Positions 36,663 to 47,427 of a DNA stretch of 64,000 nt are shown in pieces. The position numbers were made by a program, and so were the translations under genes. This stretch comes from Rosa chinensis (lineage: Eukaryota; Streptophyta; Magnoliopsida; Rosales; Rosaceae): assembly GCF_002994745.2 (NCBI RefSeq), contig NC_037091.1, forward strand, positions 38,500,112 through 38,564,111, written 5' to 3'. Position 1 is the first letter of the stretch, and each line of letters starts with the position of its first letter. Under the pieces are notes generated by a model. The model was not told the origin of the DNA, did no database searches, and was given only the letters and a program-made list of their open reading frames with translations.

Positions 36663-37738
36663 ACACCAGACATGGAATTTATACAATCAAGAGTGGTTAT
36701 CAATTGGCACAAAAATGCAGATTTGGAAATGAGGGGGGTGAAGCCAGTTCTAACCCACAGGAAGACCCGGTTTGGAAGTGTGTGTAGAATCTGAAAGCTC
36801 CAACTGCTGCAAAGGTCTTTTTTAGTGCGCAATTCATGACATCTTGCCTTGTGCCTTTAATTTACATTGACGACATTTATTATCTTCTCCGTTTTGTTCT
36901 CGCTGCAAAATGGGCTATGAAACTACTATTCATGCCTAACGGTCCTGCTCTAAGCCAAAGAGGTTTGGTTGCTCACTTCTTTTCGTACTACCGTGGGAGG
37001 GTGGAAACATGGTTCTTTTCAAGATTTATTCAGATTTAGTATTTCTATTCTTTCTAAATTTGAATTGATCTTTGTTTTGATGTGTTGTTGTCGAATCTGG
37101 CAAGCACGGAATGAAGAAATTTTTCAAAACAAATATATCCCTGCTTCTGTTCTCTTCTCACAGCTTCAAGCTTCAGTTTCAGAGTGGGTTTCCCTACACA
37201 CTCGGCCTCCTCAACATCCACTTTCAACAGGTGATTCTTACAGATGGGTAACACCAAGCTTCCATTTCCTCAAATTAAATGTAGATGCTACTTTGGATGA
37301 TGTACATAGTGTTAGAGGTATGAGAGTAGTCTTACGCAATGAAAGAGGTGATCTCCTGATTGCTACTTCTAAAGGATTTCGCGGAAGATTTGGTGTTAAG
37401 GCAGCTGAGATTTATGTGGCTGCGTTGGGTTTGCAGGTCCTATCCCAATCTGATTTTCACATTTTTCATCTCATTATGGAATTAGCCACTTTATCTGTAG
37501 TTAATGATCTTTGCAAGACAAGTGATGACTGGTCTGTGGAGGCAATGCTAATTAAAGAGGTCAAAGACTTGTTTCACATTTTTTCCTCTGTTATTTGTAC
37601 ATATTGCCCTAGGAAATGTAATCAGGCAATGCATGCTTTAGCTAGAAACGTGCTTTTGTTTCTTGCATTTCAAATTTGGGTAGAAGACCGGCCACAATGG
37701 CTCTCTGATGTACTTCAAGTTGATGTATCTATCTAATT
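36663..37738 (+). pseudogene. LINE zinc-binding and RNase H fragment
   Basis: Resumes after the third hAT element with W-H-Y-T-style wording of the zf-RVT region. A frameshift and stop follow, then a clean frame (36969-37738) with an RVT_3 RNase H: LKLNVDATLDD, a G-M-R-V-V-L-R-N-E strand, and a C-terminal C-N-Q-A-M-H-A-L-A-R. The canonical first aspartate is present in N-V-D-A. Confidence 0.75.
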
Positions 37739-37755
37739 TGCTTATCAATGAAAGT

Positions 37756-38911
37756 TCAGAGTGTTGAGGGATGCAGTGTGTCAAACACAAGACACACCAC
37801 CATCTTGAAGTGTAGGTGCTTTGGAGCTCATCGTTGTTTTAACTAATGAATTTTTCAATGATGGCAGCATTCTATAAAAATAACACAAGATTTATGTTGG
37901 CGATTACATGATGGTTCTCTAGAGCAGGGAAAAAAAAAGGGATAACATGATAGTTCTCTATGAGCTTTTTTCTTTTCTCATGAACTATGGTGGCATCCCA
38001 AATCCGATTCTCACCACTACATTATGGGTCTATGGTGGCATCTCCAATATAGGTTTGTCTCCAAAATGAGTCCGTAATGGAGAAATGACTTTTGATTTAA
38101 GCTTCTAAATTTTTCTTGTTCTTTCCTAAGGAGGCGTGAAGTTCTAGAGAGAATGGGTTATCTACTATATATGGATGGTTAAAGATTTGATTTGTCAACC
38201 TTCCACCCTTGAGCCTTGGCCTTTGTATTGATTTTAAATGGGGTCTTTCATAAATCCACGTGCTAAGGTCCATAATACCAAAGCACGGGTAAGCTGCAGC
38301 ATACTGAGGACACTACCAAAATATGTATACTCAAGGTCGGCACTTCCTTCCTATGAGTATAATAGTGCACTATCTGAAGGGACTAGAGCCCACATCTAAC
38401 TTCCACATAAAACACTTTACCAGTAATTCACTTAAGCACGGGGTAGTACTAATCACCCGACTTCACAACTTCTCAGACATAATCAAATTCGCAAAATACA
38501 ATCTTTATGAATTATAGATCGTAACATATGTATATGTATGCACACACATACTTAGGAATAATCTCATATATATGAAAACATATGTAACATAATCGTATAA
38601 CACAAATAAGTAAATTCACTAGCAAACAACATAATTAAAATAAGCTTATACATAACTGAAATGAAGTATAATATGTAATAATAAAGCACAAGCATTAAAT
38701 GAGTAACTATATACAATTTAAGAACATTATATTAGTCAGTATTTCAGTTCTTATGTCCAAATCCAATGAAGTTCATCAAAGGTGTTCATGTTTCTCCGAT
38801 TAGAGTCATCAAACTTCAAAATGTATTATGTTGTCCATCATAAATCCGAATTAATCAAATGAGTACACCATTTCAAAGGGTTTTTCACAAGGAATTCAAT
38901 AGTGAAGTCCA
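37756..38911. other. Intergenic, AT-rich
   Basis: LINE tail and unannotated DNA up to the copia element. No domain, no clear repeat ends. A 64-codon frame at 38323 has nothing to support it. Confidence 0.4.
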
Positions 38912-38916
38912 TGTCT

Positions 38917-39111
38917 AGTCAAATAGAGCAAGGTTGAGAATGAATTTTCAGATATCTTATTCATCTCACAATGGAGGTATATTAAGAGGATTAGAGGAAT
39001 ATAATTGACTTACGTCTCTACTCTCTACTACATATAGAAAAGGTAAGTACTAAATAAGATATAATTATAATATATTATATTCCTAATATTAAGCTATGAC
39101 TCACGCTAACA
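38917..39111 (-). repeat. 3' LTR of the copia element
   Basis: 195 bp, minus-strand start TGTTAGCGTGAGTC. The outer end reads ...GCTCTATTTGACT; the terminal CA expected of an LTR end is not visible. Confidence 0.9.
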
Positions 39112-39122
39112 CTCCCCCTCAA
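39112..39122 (-). promoter_or_regulatory. Copia polypurine tract
   Basis: Minus strand TTGAGGGGGAG directly before the 3' LTR; the usual plus-strand primer of plant copia elements. Confidence 0.85.
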
Positions 39123-39204
39123 GTTGGCGCATACACATCAACCATGCCCAACTTGCTTAGTGAGCCATAAAACACCTTCTTGGAAACTCTTTTGGTAAGT
39201 ATAT

Positions 39205-42200
39205 CTATAAGTGAGCTTCAGTTGGAACAAAAGGAAAGCTAATAATCTTGGCATCTAGCTTCTCCTTTATAAAGTGACGATCAACCTCCACGTGCTTAGT
39301 ACGATCACGTTGTATTGGATTCTGTGATATGTCAATAGCTGCCTTGTTGTCGCAATATAACTGCATGGTACTTTTGAGTTTGAAACCTAGATCGTGTAAC
39401 AGATTCCTCAGCCACAGCAATTCACACACTCCGTGAGCCATACCTCTATACACAGCCTCAGCACTAGAACGTGCCACAACTTTCTGTTTCTTACTCTTCC
39501 ATGTAACCAAATTACCTCCCACAAAGGTAAAGTAACCAGATGTCGACCTCCTGTCTGTAATATTTCCAACCCAATCTGCATATGTGAAGCCATAAACCTC
39601 AAGAATATTGTTGTGTTTAGTAAACAGTACTCCCCTTCCTGGAGCTGACTTTAAGTATTTCAAAATCCTCATAACAGCAACCATGTGACTCTCACTCAGG
39701 TTATGCATGAACTGACTCACCATACTTACTGCATATGCAACATCTGGTCTAGTATGAGCTAAATAAATCAAGCGCCCAACCAACCTCTGATAGCGAGCTC
39801 GATCAGTAGGAACCTAATCTGGATACTCAGCTAAACAATGATTCTGCTCAATAGGAGTATCAATAGGTCTGCAATCCAACTGACCTGGCTCTGTTAGCAA
39901 GTCAAGAACGTACTTCCTCTGGCACAAGTAGATCCCTTCTCTCCCCCTGGCTACCTCCATTCCTAAGAAGTACTTAAGTTCACCCAAGTCCTTCATCTCA
40001 AATTCAAAGGCTAGCTGTCTCTGTAGTCTATCCATCTCAACAGTATCATTGCCAATGATTACCATATCATCCACATAAATAATTAGAGTTGTTACCTTCC
40101 CTTGTTGATGCTTGAGAAACAAGGTATGGTCTGAATTGCTCTGTCTGTAACCAACCTTCCGCATGAATTGTGAAAATCTTCCAAACCAAGCACGAGGTGA
40201 CTGTTTGAGACCATACAGAGATTTTCTCAATCTGCAGACAAAATCACCAGGAGGAGCAACTACATACCCAGGTGGAAGGCTCATGCACACTTCCTCGGCT
40301 AACTCTCCATGAAGAAATGCATTCTTGACATCAAACTGTCGGAGTGGCCAGTTTAAATTAGCAGCAAATGAGAGCAGAACCCGAATAGTGTTCATCTTGG
40401 CAACATGGGCAAACGTTTCATCATAGTCTATACCATACGTCTGAGTAAACCCCTTTGCTACAAGGCGTGCTTTGTACCGATTCACTGATCCATCTGCATT
40501 ATGCTTCACGGTAAACACCCAACGACAACCTACAGCCTTCTTGCCTTGTGGTGGAGGCACAAGCAGCCAAGTATTGTTCTTTTGCAACGCCTCCATTGCC
40601 TTCCTCCACTTTGGATTTCCCAACGTATCTTGCACTTTGTTAGGTACTGACACAACAGATATTTGATTCACAAATGATTCATATGACTTAGACAACTTCC
40701 TAGTGGACATATAATTGGCTACTGGGTATTTTGATTTGGCAGCAAGAGTAGGTTCATATCTTTTGGCTGATTGACCCTGAGTAGTCCTATTTGGTAACAC
40801 ATATTGCTCAACATTAGACTCACTACTGCTAGTACTAGTGGGTGGACATACCTCAAATGAGTGATCTTCAGTACCAGGAAGCTATGGGTCAGGGGTAGAA
40901 GCGATGGCAGGAGGGACAGTTGTGTCTTCAACTTCATTTTCAGCCATAGAAACTGGTGCGTGGATGTTTGGAGCTACTGCTTCAAGAGGTGGCAAGCTGA
41001 TGGTCTCAACTGGAACAGTCAAAATACCTCCTACCTGTGTGACGTCTTCTCCTCCTCCTTCTGATTCCTCCCCCTCTCCATGATATAAGTTCTTCAAAAT
41101 ATGAATTCTCCCCCGGAAGAGCTGTATCTGAAGAGGAAAAATAACTCATGTCCTCAAAGAAGGTAACATTCATAGTGACATAGTATTTCCTGGTAGGTGG
41201 ATGATAGCACTTGTACCCCTTCTGATACCCTCCGTAGCTAACAAACACACACTTAAGTGCCCGGGCATCCAACTTAGACCTCTGGTTTGTAGGAATATGG
41301 ACAAAGGCAACATAACCAAAGACACGAGCGGGAAGATTATGAAATGAAGGTAAGGAGACATGAGATGCAAGAACCTCAAATGGAATTTTTCCCTGAAGGA
41401 TGCTAGATGGAAGATGATTGATAAGATGGGATGAAGCATGTACAGCATCGCCCCAAAGATACTTAGACATATGAGCACTAAAAAGAAGGGCACGAGCCAT
41501 ATCAAGTAAATGACAGTTTTTCCTTTTAGACACTCCATTTTGTTCTGTTGTTTGTGGACATGTAGTTTGGTGAACAATCCCATGGGTTATAAAAAAACTC
41601 TTGGAAAACATGATTAACATATTCTCCCCCCCCCCCCCCCCCCCATTGTCAGAACAAAGGACTTTAATGGTGCTATGGTATTGTGTTTGAACGAGAGTGC
41701 GAAAATGTTGAAAAGCTGGAAAGACTTCATCTTTGGTTTTAGAAGAGCAACCCATGACAATCTCGTACAATCATCAATGAACAACACAAAGTATCTCATA
41801 CCCGAGACAGTGGGTTCTCTAGATGGCCCCCAAACATCAGAATGAATCAACTCAAAGGGAGCAACACTTTTATTAGAAATTCTAGGAGAATAAGTAGCAT
41901 AATGACTCTTGGCCAAAACACATGTTTTACAATGTAAAATAGACTCATCCACACCAATAAACAAAGTAGGCATGGTTTTTCTCATAAGACTAAATGAGGG
42001 ATGCCCTAAGCGGCGATGCCACAACCACAATTCACTTAGCTTATCAGAACTCGAAGTCAAAGCAGCGCGGGACTGTGCTCCTGGTTTCTCTCCTGCGTAT
42101 GTCGGATCCAGATGGAACAACCTGCCCCTCAGATACCCTCGACCGATTATCTCCCTGGTGAGAAGATCCTGAAAAATCACATACAAATATGGGATAAAAG

Positions 42201-43513
42201 GTTATAGAGCATTTAGATTTAGTATTCAATTGGGGAACATATATCAAATGGTGAGACAAGTCAAGCACATATAACACATTATGAAGTTCTAAAGTGGGAG
42301 TAATACGAACTGACCCTGACCCTAACACAGGAAAGGCCTCACCATTGGCATTGGTTACATAGGACACTAGTGGGGAAGACAATTCAGTAAAATATGATTT
42401 GTTATAAGTCATATGAATGGAGGCACCAGAATCAATAATCCATGTATCAGAACCAACAAAGTTAGAAACCTTTAAAGCCATACCAATTTTACCTCGACCA
42501 GCTATAGAGGCTGTAGGAGTAACTCCGCCTGCTGTATGATGATCTTGGCCAACCACGCCATAGAAATCTGATTCTTGGACCAATTGAACAGCTGTTGCTT
42601 TCGCCTTAGGACGATAGCCTTGCTTTTTAGGTTTAAGGTGTGGGTTCAACTTCCAACAAGTCTCTCGAACATGCCCAAGGTCGTTGCAATAAGAACATTG
42701 AGGACGAGTGCGGTTGGTGAAGCCTTGTAGGAAACCTTGTTGAAGAAGTGGGGCTGAACTCTGTTGATGAAGGAACGGTGCCGGTGACTTGGCCTGAATG
42801 GCTAGGCTAGATACTTTAACCTGTGCATGTTTGACACTCTCCTGCTGAGACTCATCCTTGCGGATGTATGTAAAAGCCGTGTTCAAACTAGGCGGGTCTG
42901 TCATTCTGAGCAATTCTCCCTTGGCACTGCTATGCTTCTCATCAAGCCCTCTTAGGAATACATGAACCCTTTCTAGCTCTTTCTCCTTCTGGTACCACAT
43001 AAGATCTTCCTGATTCTTGATCTCGCAAGGACGTTTCTGATCAATTTTAGCCCATACATTCTTCAGCTTGGTGAAATACACAGCTACTGGTTGCCCATTC
43101 TGTTGCATACTAGCAGCTTTACACATCAATTCATGAACCTGTATAAAATCAGACTCGTTGGTATACAAATCCCCCAATGTCTTCCATATCGCCTCAACAG
43201 TTTCACATTCTTCCACCATCTGTAGCACATTATCAGTCATGGCTCGAAATAGAATTGACATTGCAAACCCATCATCATCTTCCCACTTAGCATAGGCCTC
43301 CACATCATCTTCCCTAGGAGCCTTGATTATTCCAATCACATGCCCCATTTTGTGGATTCCATGAAGATAAACTGACATAATCTTCTTCCATGTTTGGAAA
43401 TTGGTAACAGTGAGTTTGGTACCCCCGAAAGAACCACCTTCTGAGCTCTTGACAGAGACCTCAACCTTCTGCACCTCATTGGCCTTAGAACTTTGACTGT
43501 CATCACCACCCAT
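39205..43513 (-). pseudogene. Copia gag-pol polyprotein, frameshifted
   Basis: Starts at M-G-G-D-D (43513). Gag (UBN2 type) is followed by a CCHC knuckle CSYCNDLGHVRETC, protease TWIIDSGASIHMT, a frameshift near 42190, and the GAG-pre-integrase HRRLGHPSFSLMR with C-K-T-C. The integrase core has H-S-D-V-W-G, and a run of 19 G at 41626-41644 breaks the frame at the second catalytic Asp. The third catalytic residue appears as Lys in Q-N-G-V-S-K-R-K-N, where Glu is usual. RT is at 39814-40800 with IIYVDDMVIIGN; a stop follows at 39814-39816, then the RT tail and RNase H with YADWVG, S-A-E-A-V-Y-R and CDNKAAI to 39205. Not functional. Confidence 0.9.
41626..41644. repeat. 19-base C (G on coding strand) homopolymer
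   Basis: Sits exactly at the S-D-N-G-G codons of the copia integrase, where a normal element has only a few Gs. It is either slippage in the genome or an assembly artefact. Confidence 0.8.
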
Positions 43514-43640
43514 TGCAATAGTACAATAGCAAAAAACACACAAATCCCAAAGTATGCAACGGAAATAAGAATAGAAACGGCTCCAAAAATAATAACATAT
43601 TCTTCTTTTCCTTTTTTTTTTTTTTTTTGGGAACCTGTTG

Positions 43641-43714
43641 GAGTTGATTGGGTTGAGTCGACTGGGTCGAGTTGACCGAGTTGAGTCGACTGGGTTGAGT
43701 TGACCGAGTTGAGT
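43641..43714. repeat. 14-bp tandem repeat in copia leader
   Basis: About five copies of GTTGAGTCGACTGG / GTTGAGTTGACCGA alternating as a 28-bp dimer, in the leader between primer site and gag, next to a T run of about 19. Confidence 0.7.
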
Positions 43715-44315
43715 CCGATCGATCTGGGTTGCGATTTGTTTACCGCTGTTCTAGGCCGGAGATTGGAGCAGACGACCTGAGGTGGGTCGTCTGGGCAAGG
43801 CCGGTGTGAGGGCTGACGAAAAGAACGTAGCGGAGAAGAGGATCACGATCTGGAAAAAAAACGGATCTGGAGAATCGATCTTTGGGTGGGTGCCCAAAGT
43901 AACTTGCTGGGTCTGGTCTGGGCAAAGCGATGGGATGAGAACTGCGACTGGGATTGGAGCGGCTTGTAGAGATGGAGACGTTGACTTGAGTCTGGGCTGA
44001 AGACGAAGGCGATCTGTATTGAAAAGATCGCCGGTCTTGGCAGGTGAGCAACTGGACAATGAAGATGGTTGTGCGTAGAGATGGTTGGACGGTCGTCCTT
44101 GGATGAACGACGAAGTCAACCTGGACAAAAGGAGAGCATCGGCGGTCTCTTGGCTGAAGACAAAGCCGACCTGGAAGAGAGATTGACGTCCGCCAAGGTG
44201 GAGAGCGACGTGGTATAGAGACCGACCCAAATAAATGTGTTCAAAACACAACTATCTTCTTTGGATTGAGAGAAGACTAAAGGAAAAGACGAGACAAAGT
44301 CCTTTTCGGATCTTT

Positions 44316-44327
44316 GCTCTGATACCA
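44316..44327 (-). promoter_or_regulatory. Copia primer-binding site (initiator tRNA-Met)
   Basis: Minus strand TGGTATCAGAGC, exact complement of the plant initiator tRNA-Met 3' end, next to the 5' LTR. Confidence 0.92.
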
Positions 44328-44333
44328 AGTCAA

Positions 44334-44528
44334 AGTCAAATAGAGCAAGGTTGAGAATAAATTTTCAGATATCTTATTCATCTCACAGTGGAGGTATATA
44401 AAGAGGATTACAGGAATACAATTGACTTACGTCTCTACTCTCTAACACACATAGAAAAGGTAAGTACTAACTACGATATAATTACAATATATTATATTCC
44501 TAATACAAGGTAAGTACTCACGCTAACA
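44334..44528 (-). repeat. 5' LTR of the copia element
   Basis: 195 bp, minus-strand start TGTTAGCGTGAGTACTTACC, homologous over its full length to 38917-39111. Confidence 0.9.
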
Positions 44529-45282
44529 TGTCCATGGTGTCCAAGTACAGAAATGATGAAAAACCAGAACTGCGCAGAAACCGATATTCTTGATATTAAC
44601 TTTTGATGTCTAAGTCTTTACGTGCCGTATATTTTACTAATGCTTCTCAAACTTTCCAGATTAAAATTAGAGGTCTTAATCTTCAAACTGATATAAAGTT
44701 TGTAGAAAATGGTTAAGAAATGAGGGAGATATGAATTTTTGAAGTTGTAATAGCTGTATGCAGATTTCCAGTGAGTTTACTAGTTGCAAAACTTTGATTA
44801 GTCATAACTTCTTCATTTCTCAACCTTTTTTAGTGATTCAAAAGCCTAAACTGAAGCACTTTTCAAGAGGAATTTAGTGCTGTAATTCTTTTTGACAAAA
44901 CAGACTTTATTATATACGAAAATATAGGTTTGCAGCAAAGCAGATCCTTTTTCATTTTATCATTGGTTATGCATTTTGATAAATCTTAAAGACAAAAGAA
45001 TATAGAAATGTATTCATGTACTTATTTAAGGAACTTAGAAGTGAAGTGTAGATTTTGATCTTGTAATCAAGGTTTGGACTTCTTTCACAAAAAGAAAACT
45101 TCTTAAGAGAAAAAGGGTGAAGGATTTGTGTGGGAAGTTTTAGTTGAGTTTTCTCTTCAACTAAGAGAGCTTTTGATCAGTTTTGCATCTGATCTTAAAG
45201 CTTGAAAGAAATATGATGCAGATCATATGTTTATATAGGCTAGAAACAAGCACTAAATTCTCAAAAATATCTTTCAAGCTAT

Positions 45283-45370
45283 TAAGGTGAGTTGCTAGTC
45301 TAGTAAGGTGAGTTGCTAATCTAATAAGGTGACTTGATACTCTAATAAGATGAGTTGATACTCTAGTAAG
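45283..45370. repeat. 22-bp tandem repeat, four copies
   Basis: Unit AAGGTGAGTTGCTAGTCTAGT with variants (GACTTGATACTCTAATAA). The last two copies share changes, suggesting stepwise duplication. Confidence 0.7.
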
Positions 45371-45418
45371 AAAATATCAGCTAGCTATCTATATGTATGA
45401 CATTTGGATTGTATGTAT

Positions 45419-45419
<1 letters not shown>

Positions 45420-45449
<30 letters not shown>

Positions 45450-45470
45450 ATTATACATACACACACATTT
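45420..45470. repeat. Compound (AC)n(AT)n microsatellite
   Basis: ACACAC run, then ATATAT run, then ACACAC again. Confidence 0.85.
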
Positions 45471-46172
45471 ACTCAAACTAATAGGCAAGGAATATTTGGT
45501 GCTTCCTTAAGGTTCAAATATGGGCTTGCAATAATTAGTAATAGCATGCATCATAAAAAAAATACTAATATAGATAATAGCATTGAACTGAATAACAAAT
45601 ATCGAGTGTACACAAAAAATACAAACTAAGATATTTTTGTAAGTTTACTGGAAGTCTAATATTGAAAAACTTACCTATCTTGTAAGCGCGGTATGTGATG
45701 GCATTGGTTTCTAAAAGGAAAATGTTCAAAACAAAGTAAGATATTACCATATAATTAATAATATAGTGCTCTATAATTTGATAAAGTTATTATTGGTGAA
45801 ATTAAGATAGACAAGATAGTCTATTAAAAAAAGAGTGAGGTGGCAAAGAGAGAGAACATGTATTTGACATGGATTGCAACATCAAGTTATGGCGCAAAAT
45901 CATTTTCCTCTTCTATATTTCGATAGATTAGTCGGGGAAAGGTGAATTCTCTACGTCTGCATATAACTGACTAGTGGAAGTGATGACACGACTTGATCGA
46001 TGCAAGCCTTCAATGTCACAAATTATTAGTGCTAGACTGCTAGTATGCATGCGTATGAGATTCCTGACATATAAATTGTTTGGATGCTCTACGTGGGAGG
46101 CAGTATGTGTTGGTGGAGTGACAAATAATTGGTGCAATTGCAGCCAATTCCGGACATTGGAAAGGTACGTAC

Positions 46173-46391
46173 TAGGTGGGAACTGGGAAGTTGCTCTGTT
46201 GCCACATATGCCTCATGTTTAAAATTGCAGGAATGGATGTATAGACTCTTTTCAGAGTTCGAATCATTCTTTTCTTTGAGCAATGATATTCTATCAAATC
46301 CAAAGAAGGCAATTCCTTCATCAATATGGTTTACATAGTCGGGGTGGTAGAAAGTCGTCTTGGTTCTATTCTCATCCAAACATGTATGCTC
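46173..46391 (-). pseudogene. Possible orphan exon, unknown protein
   Basis: A 73-codon open stretch bounded by a plausible acceptor (TTTTAG before 46391) and donor (GTACGT after 46173). It encodes a soluble-looking segment with TTFYHPDYVNHIDEGIAFFG and HSCNFKHEAYVA. I do not recognise the family. No partner exon was found on either side, so it may be a gene fragment or chance. Confidence 0.22.
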
Positions 46392-47184
46392 CTAAAACTC
46401 AAAACGAAATAAGTGAATCTTGTTCATAATACTATAACTTTAGGCATAATCCTAGAAAAAGATAAAAGAAAAGAAAAATTACCAATCACGCCAAGACTTT
46501 TTACGTCCTTCAAATTATCCAGGCCAACACCACCTCTAATTAATTATTCTCCACTTTAACACTGCAATATCCATGGTGGAAAAAGGGGTCATAAAAATGG
46601 TTACTTTTAAATAATTTTAAGTTGAATATATTCTTTTTCTCAATCATTCTACTCAAAATGCCATAAAGATAGATGTTTAAGCTAGTCTTAAAATTACTCG
46701 AGTGTTACGTATTTTGACTCACAAAGACAAATTGCAAGTGTCTGGTCCGTGCCGATATATTTTCGCTTCTTCACATCATTTACATGTACATTGGTCCCAC
46801 AAAAAAATATTCAGGTAGCATATAAAAACTGCGTGTTTATTTCCTGCATTTCAAATTTGAGTTAGATGGTTCTTCTTTTCTATCTATTTCTAACGAACTA
46901 AAATATGGTTGTAATTATTTAATATTTAATAAATTATTCTTTTCTTTTTGGTATAAAAAGATTAAAGAAAAAAAGTACCTCCAATCTAAACACCCAAATT
47001 TCTTTTGTTTTGAGCACACATGAAAAAAAAAAAAAAAACATTCCCATGCATGAAGGAAACCCGGCGAGGCAGTTAGTAACAGCAAATCTCTCGGTAGGAG
47101 CAAAACAGAAAACCAACAAAAAAACCCCGCATTGGGATTTGGGAATCAGTCCGACCTCGAAACGAGTGTGACGCACCCACCCAT

Positions 47185-47427
47185 CACGGGCCACGTCTCA
47201 CCATGCCCCCGCCTCTCTCGTGATCTTCCCCTATCCTTCTCTCCACCTGTCACCCTCCCCGACCCCACACCTTCTCCGCCACGTAGTGCTCCTCTCTCTC
47301 CGCTCCCATCTTAGCTCTCACTCTCCCACCACCCACCACCACATGCAACTCCTTCACTTTCTTTTTGCCCTAATTTGATTCAAACCTGCAGTGGGAGATT
47401 TCTTGGAGCGCAAGGAAGTGACTGACG
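47185..47427 (+). promoter_or_regulatory. SPS proximal promoter and CT-rich leader
   Basis: GGCCACGTCTCA (47189-47200) and GCCACGTAGT (47278-47287) carry ACGT cores of the G-box/ABRE type bound by bZIP and bHLH factors. A CT-rich stretch at 47200-47345 is typical of a plant TATA-less core promoter or leader. There is no clear TATA box within 250 bases of the ATG. Regulation by light or ABA is inference from the cores only. Confidence 0.4.

Larger units (their letters stand above)
31758..37755 (+). mobile_element. 5'-truncated LINE retrotransposon, interrupted by three hAT elements
   Basis: Plus-strand coding remnants in the order reverse transcriptase (31758-32950), zinc-binding/connection region (34714-34770, 35732-35770, 36663-37050) and C-terminal RNase H (37225-37738). 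This is the order of plant LINEs that carry an extra RNase H. Endonuclease and the RT N-terminus are absent, so it is 5' truncated. Frameshifts and stops occur throughout. The pieces join smoothly if the three hAT insertions and one copy of each 8-bp target duplication are removed. No clear poly(A) tail or LINE target duplication was found. Confidence 0.82.
38917..44528 (-). mobile_element. Ty1/copia LTR retrotransposon, complete but mutated
   Basis: Two LTRs of 195 bp each in direct orientation, a tRNA-Met primer site next to the 5' LTR, a polypurine tract next to the 3' LTR, and gag - protease - integrase - RT - RNase H in copia order on the minus strand. Flanks are TGTCT/TGTCC (38912-38916 and 44529-44533), a 5-bp target duplication with one change. 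I count about 18 differences between the LTRs by eye (about 9 percent), so it is not recent. Confidence 0.93.
44534..47427. other. Intergenic, SPS upstream region
   Basis: Mostly AT-rich with microsatellites and a 22-bp tandem repeat (separate entries), one possible orphan exon at 46173-46391, and the SPS promoter from about 46.8 kb. Confidence 0.5.

Noticed and set aside
43751..44251. 166-codon minus frame in the copia leader
   Set aside because: Upstream of gag in repeat-rich leader; S/P-rich composition, no domain. Kept only as leader.
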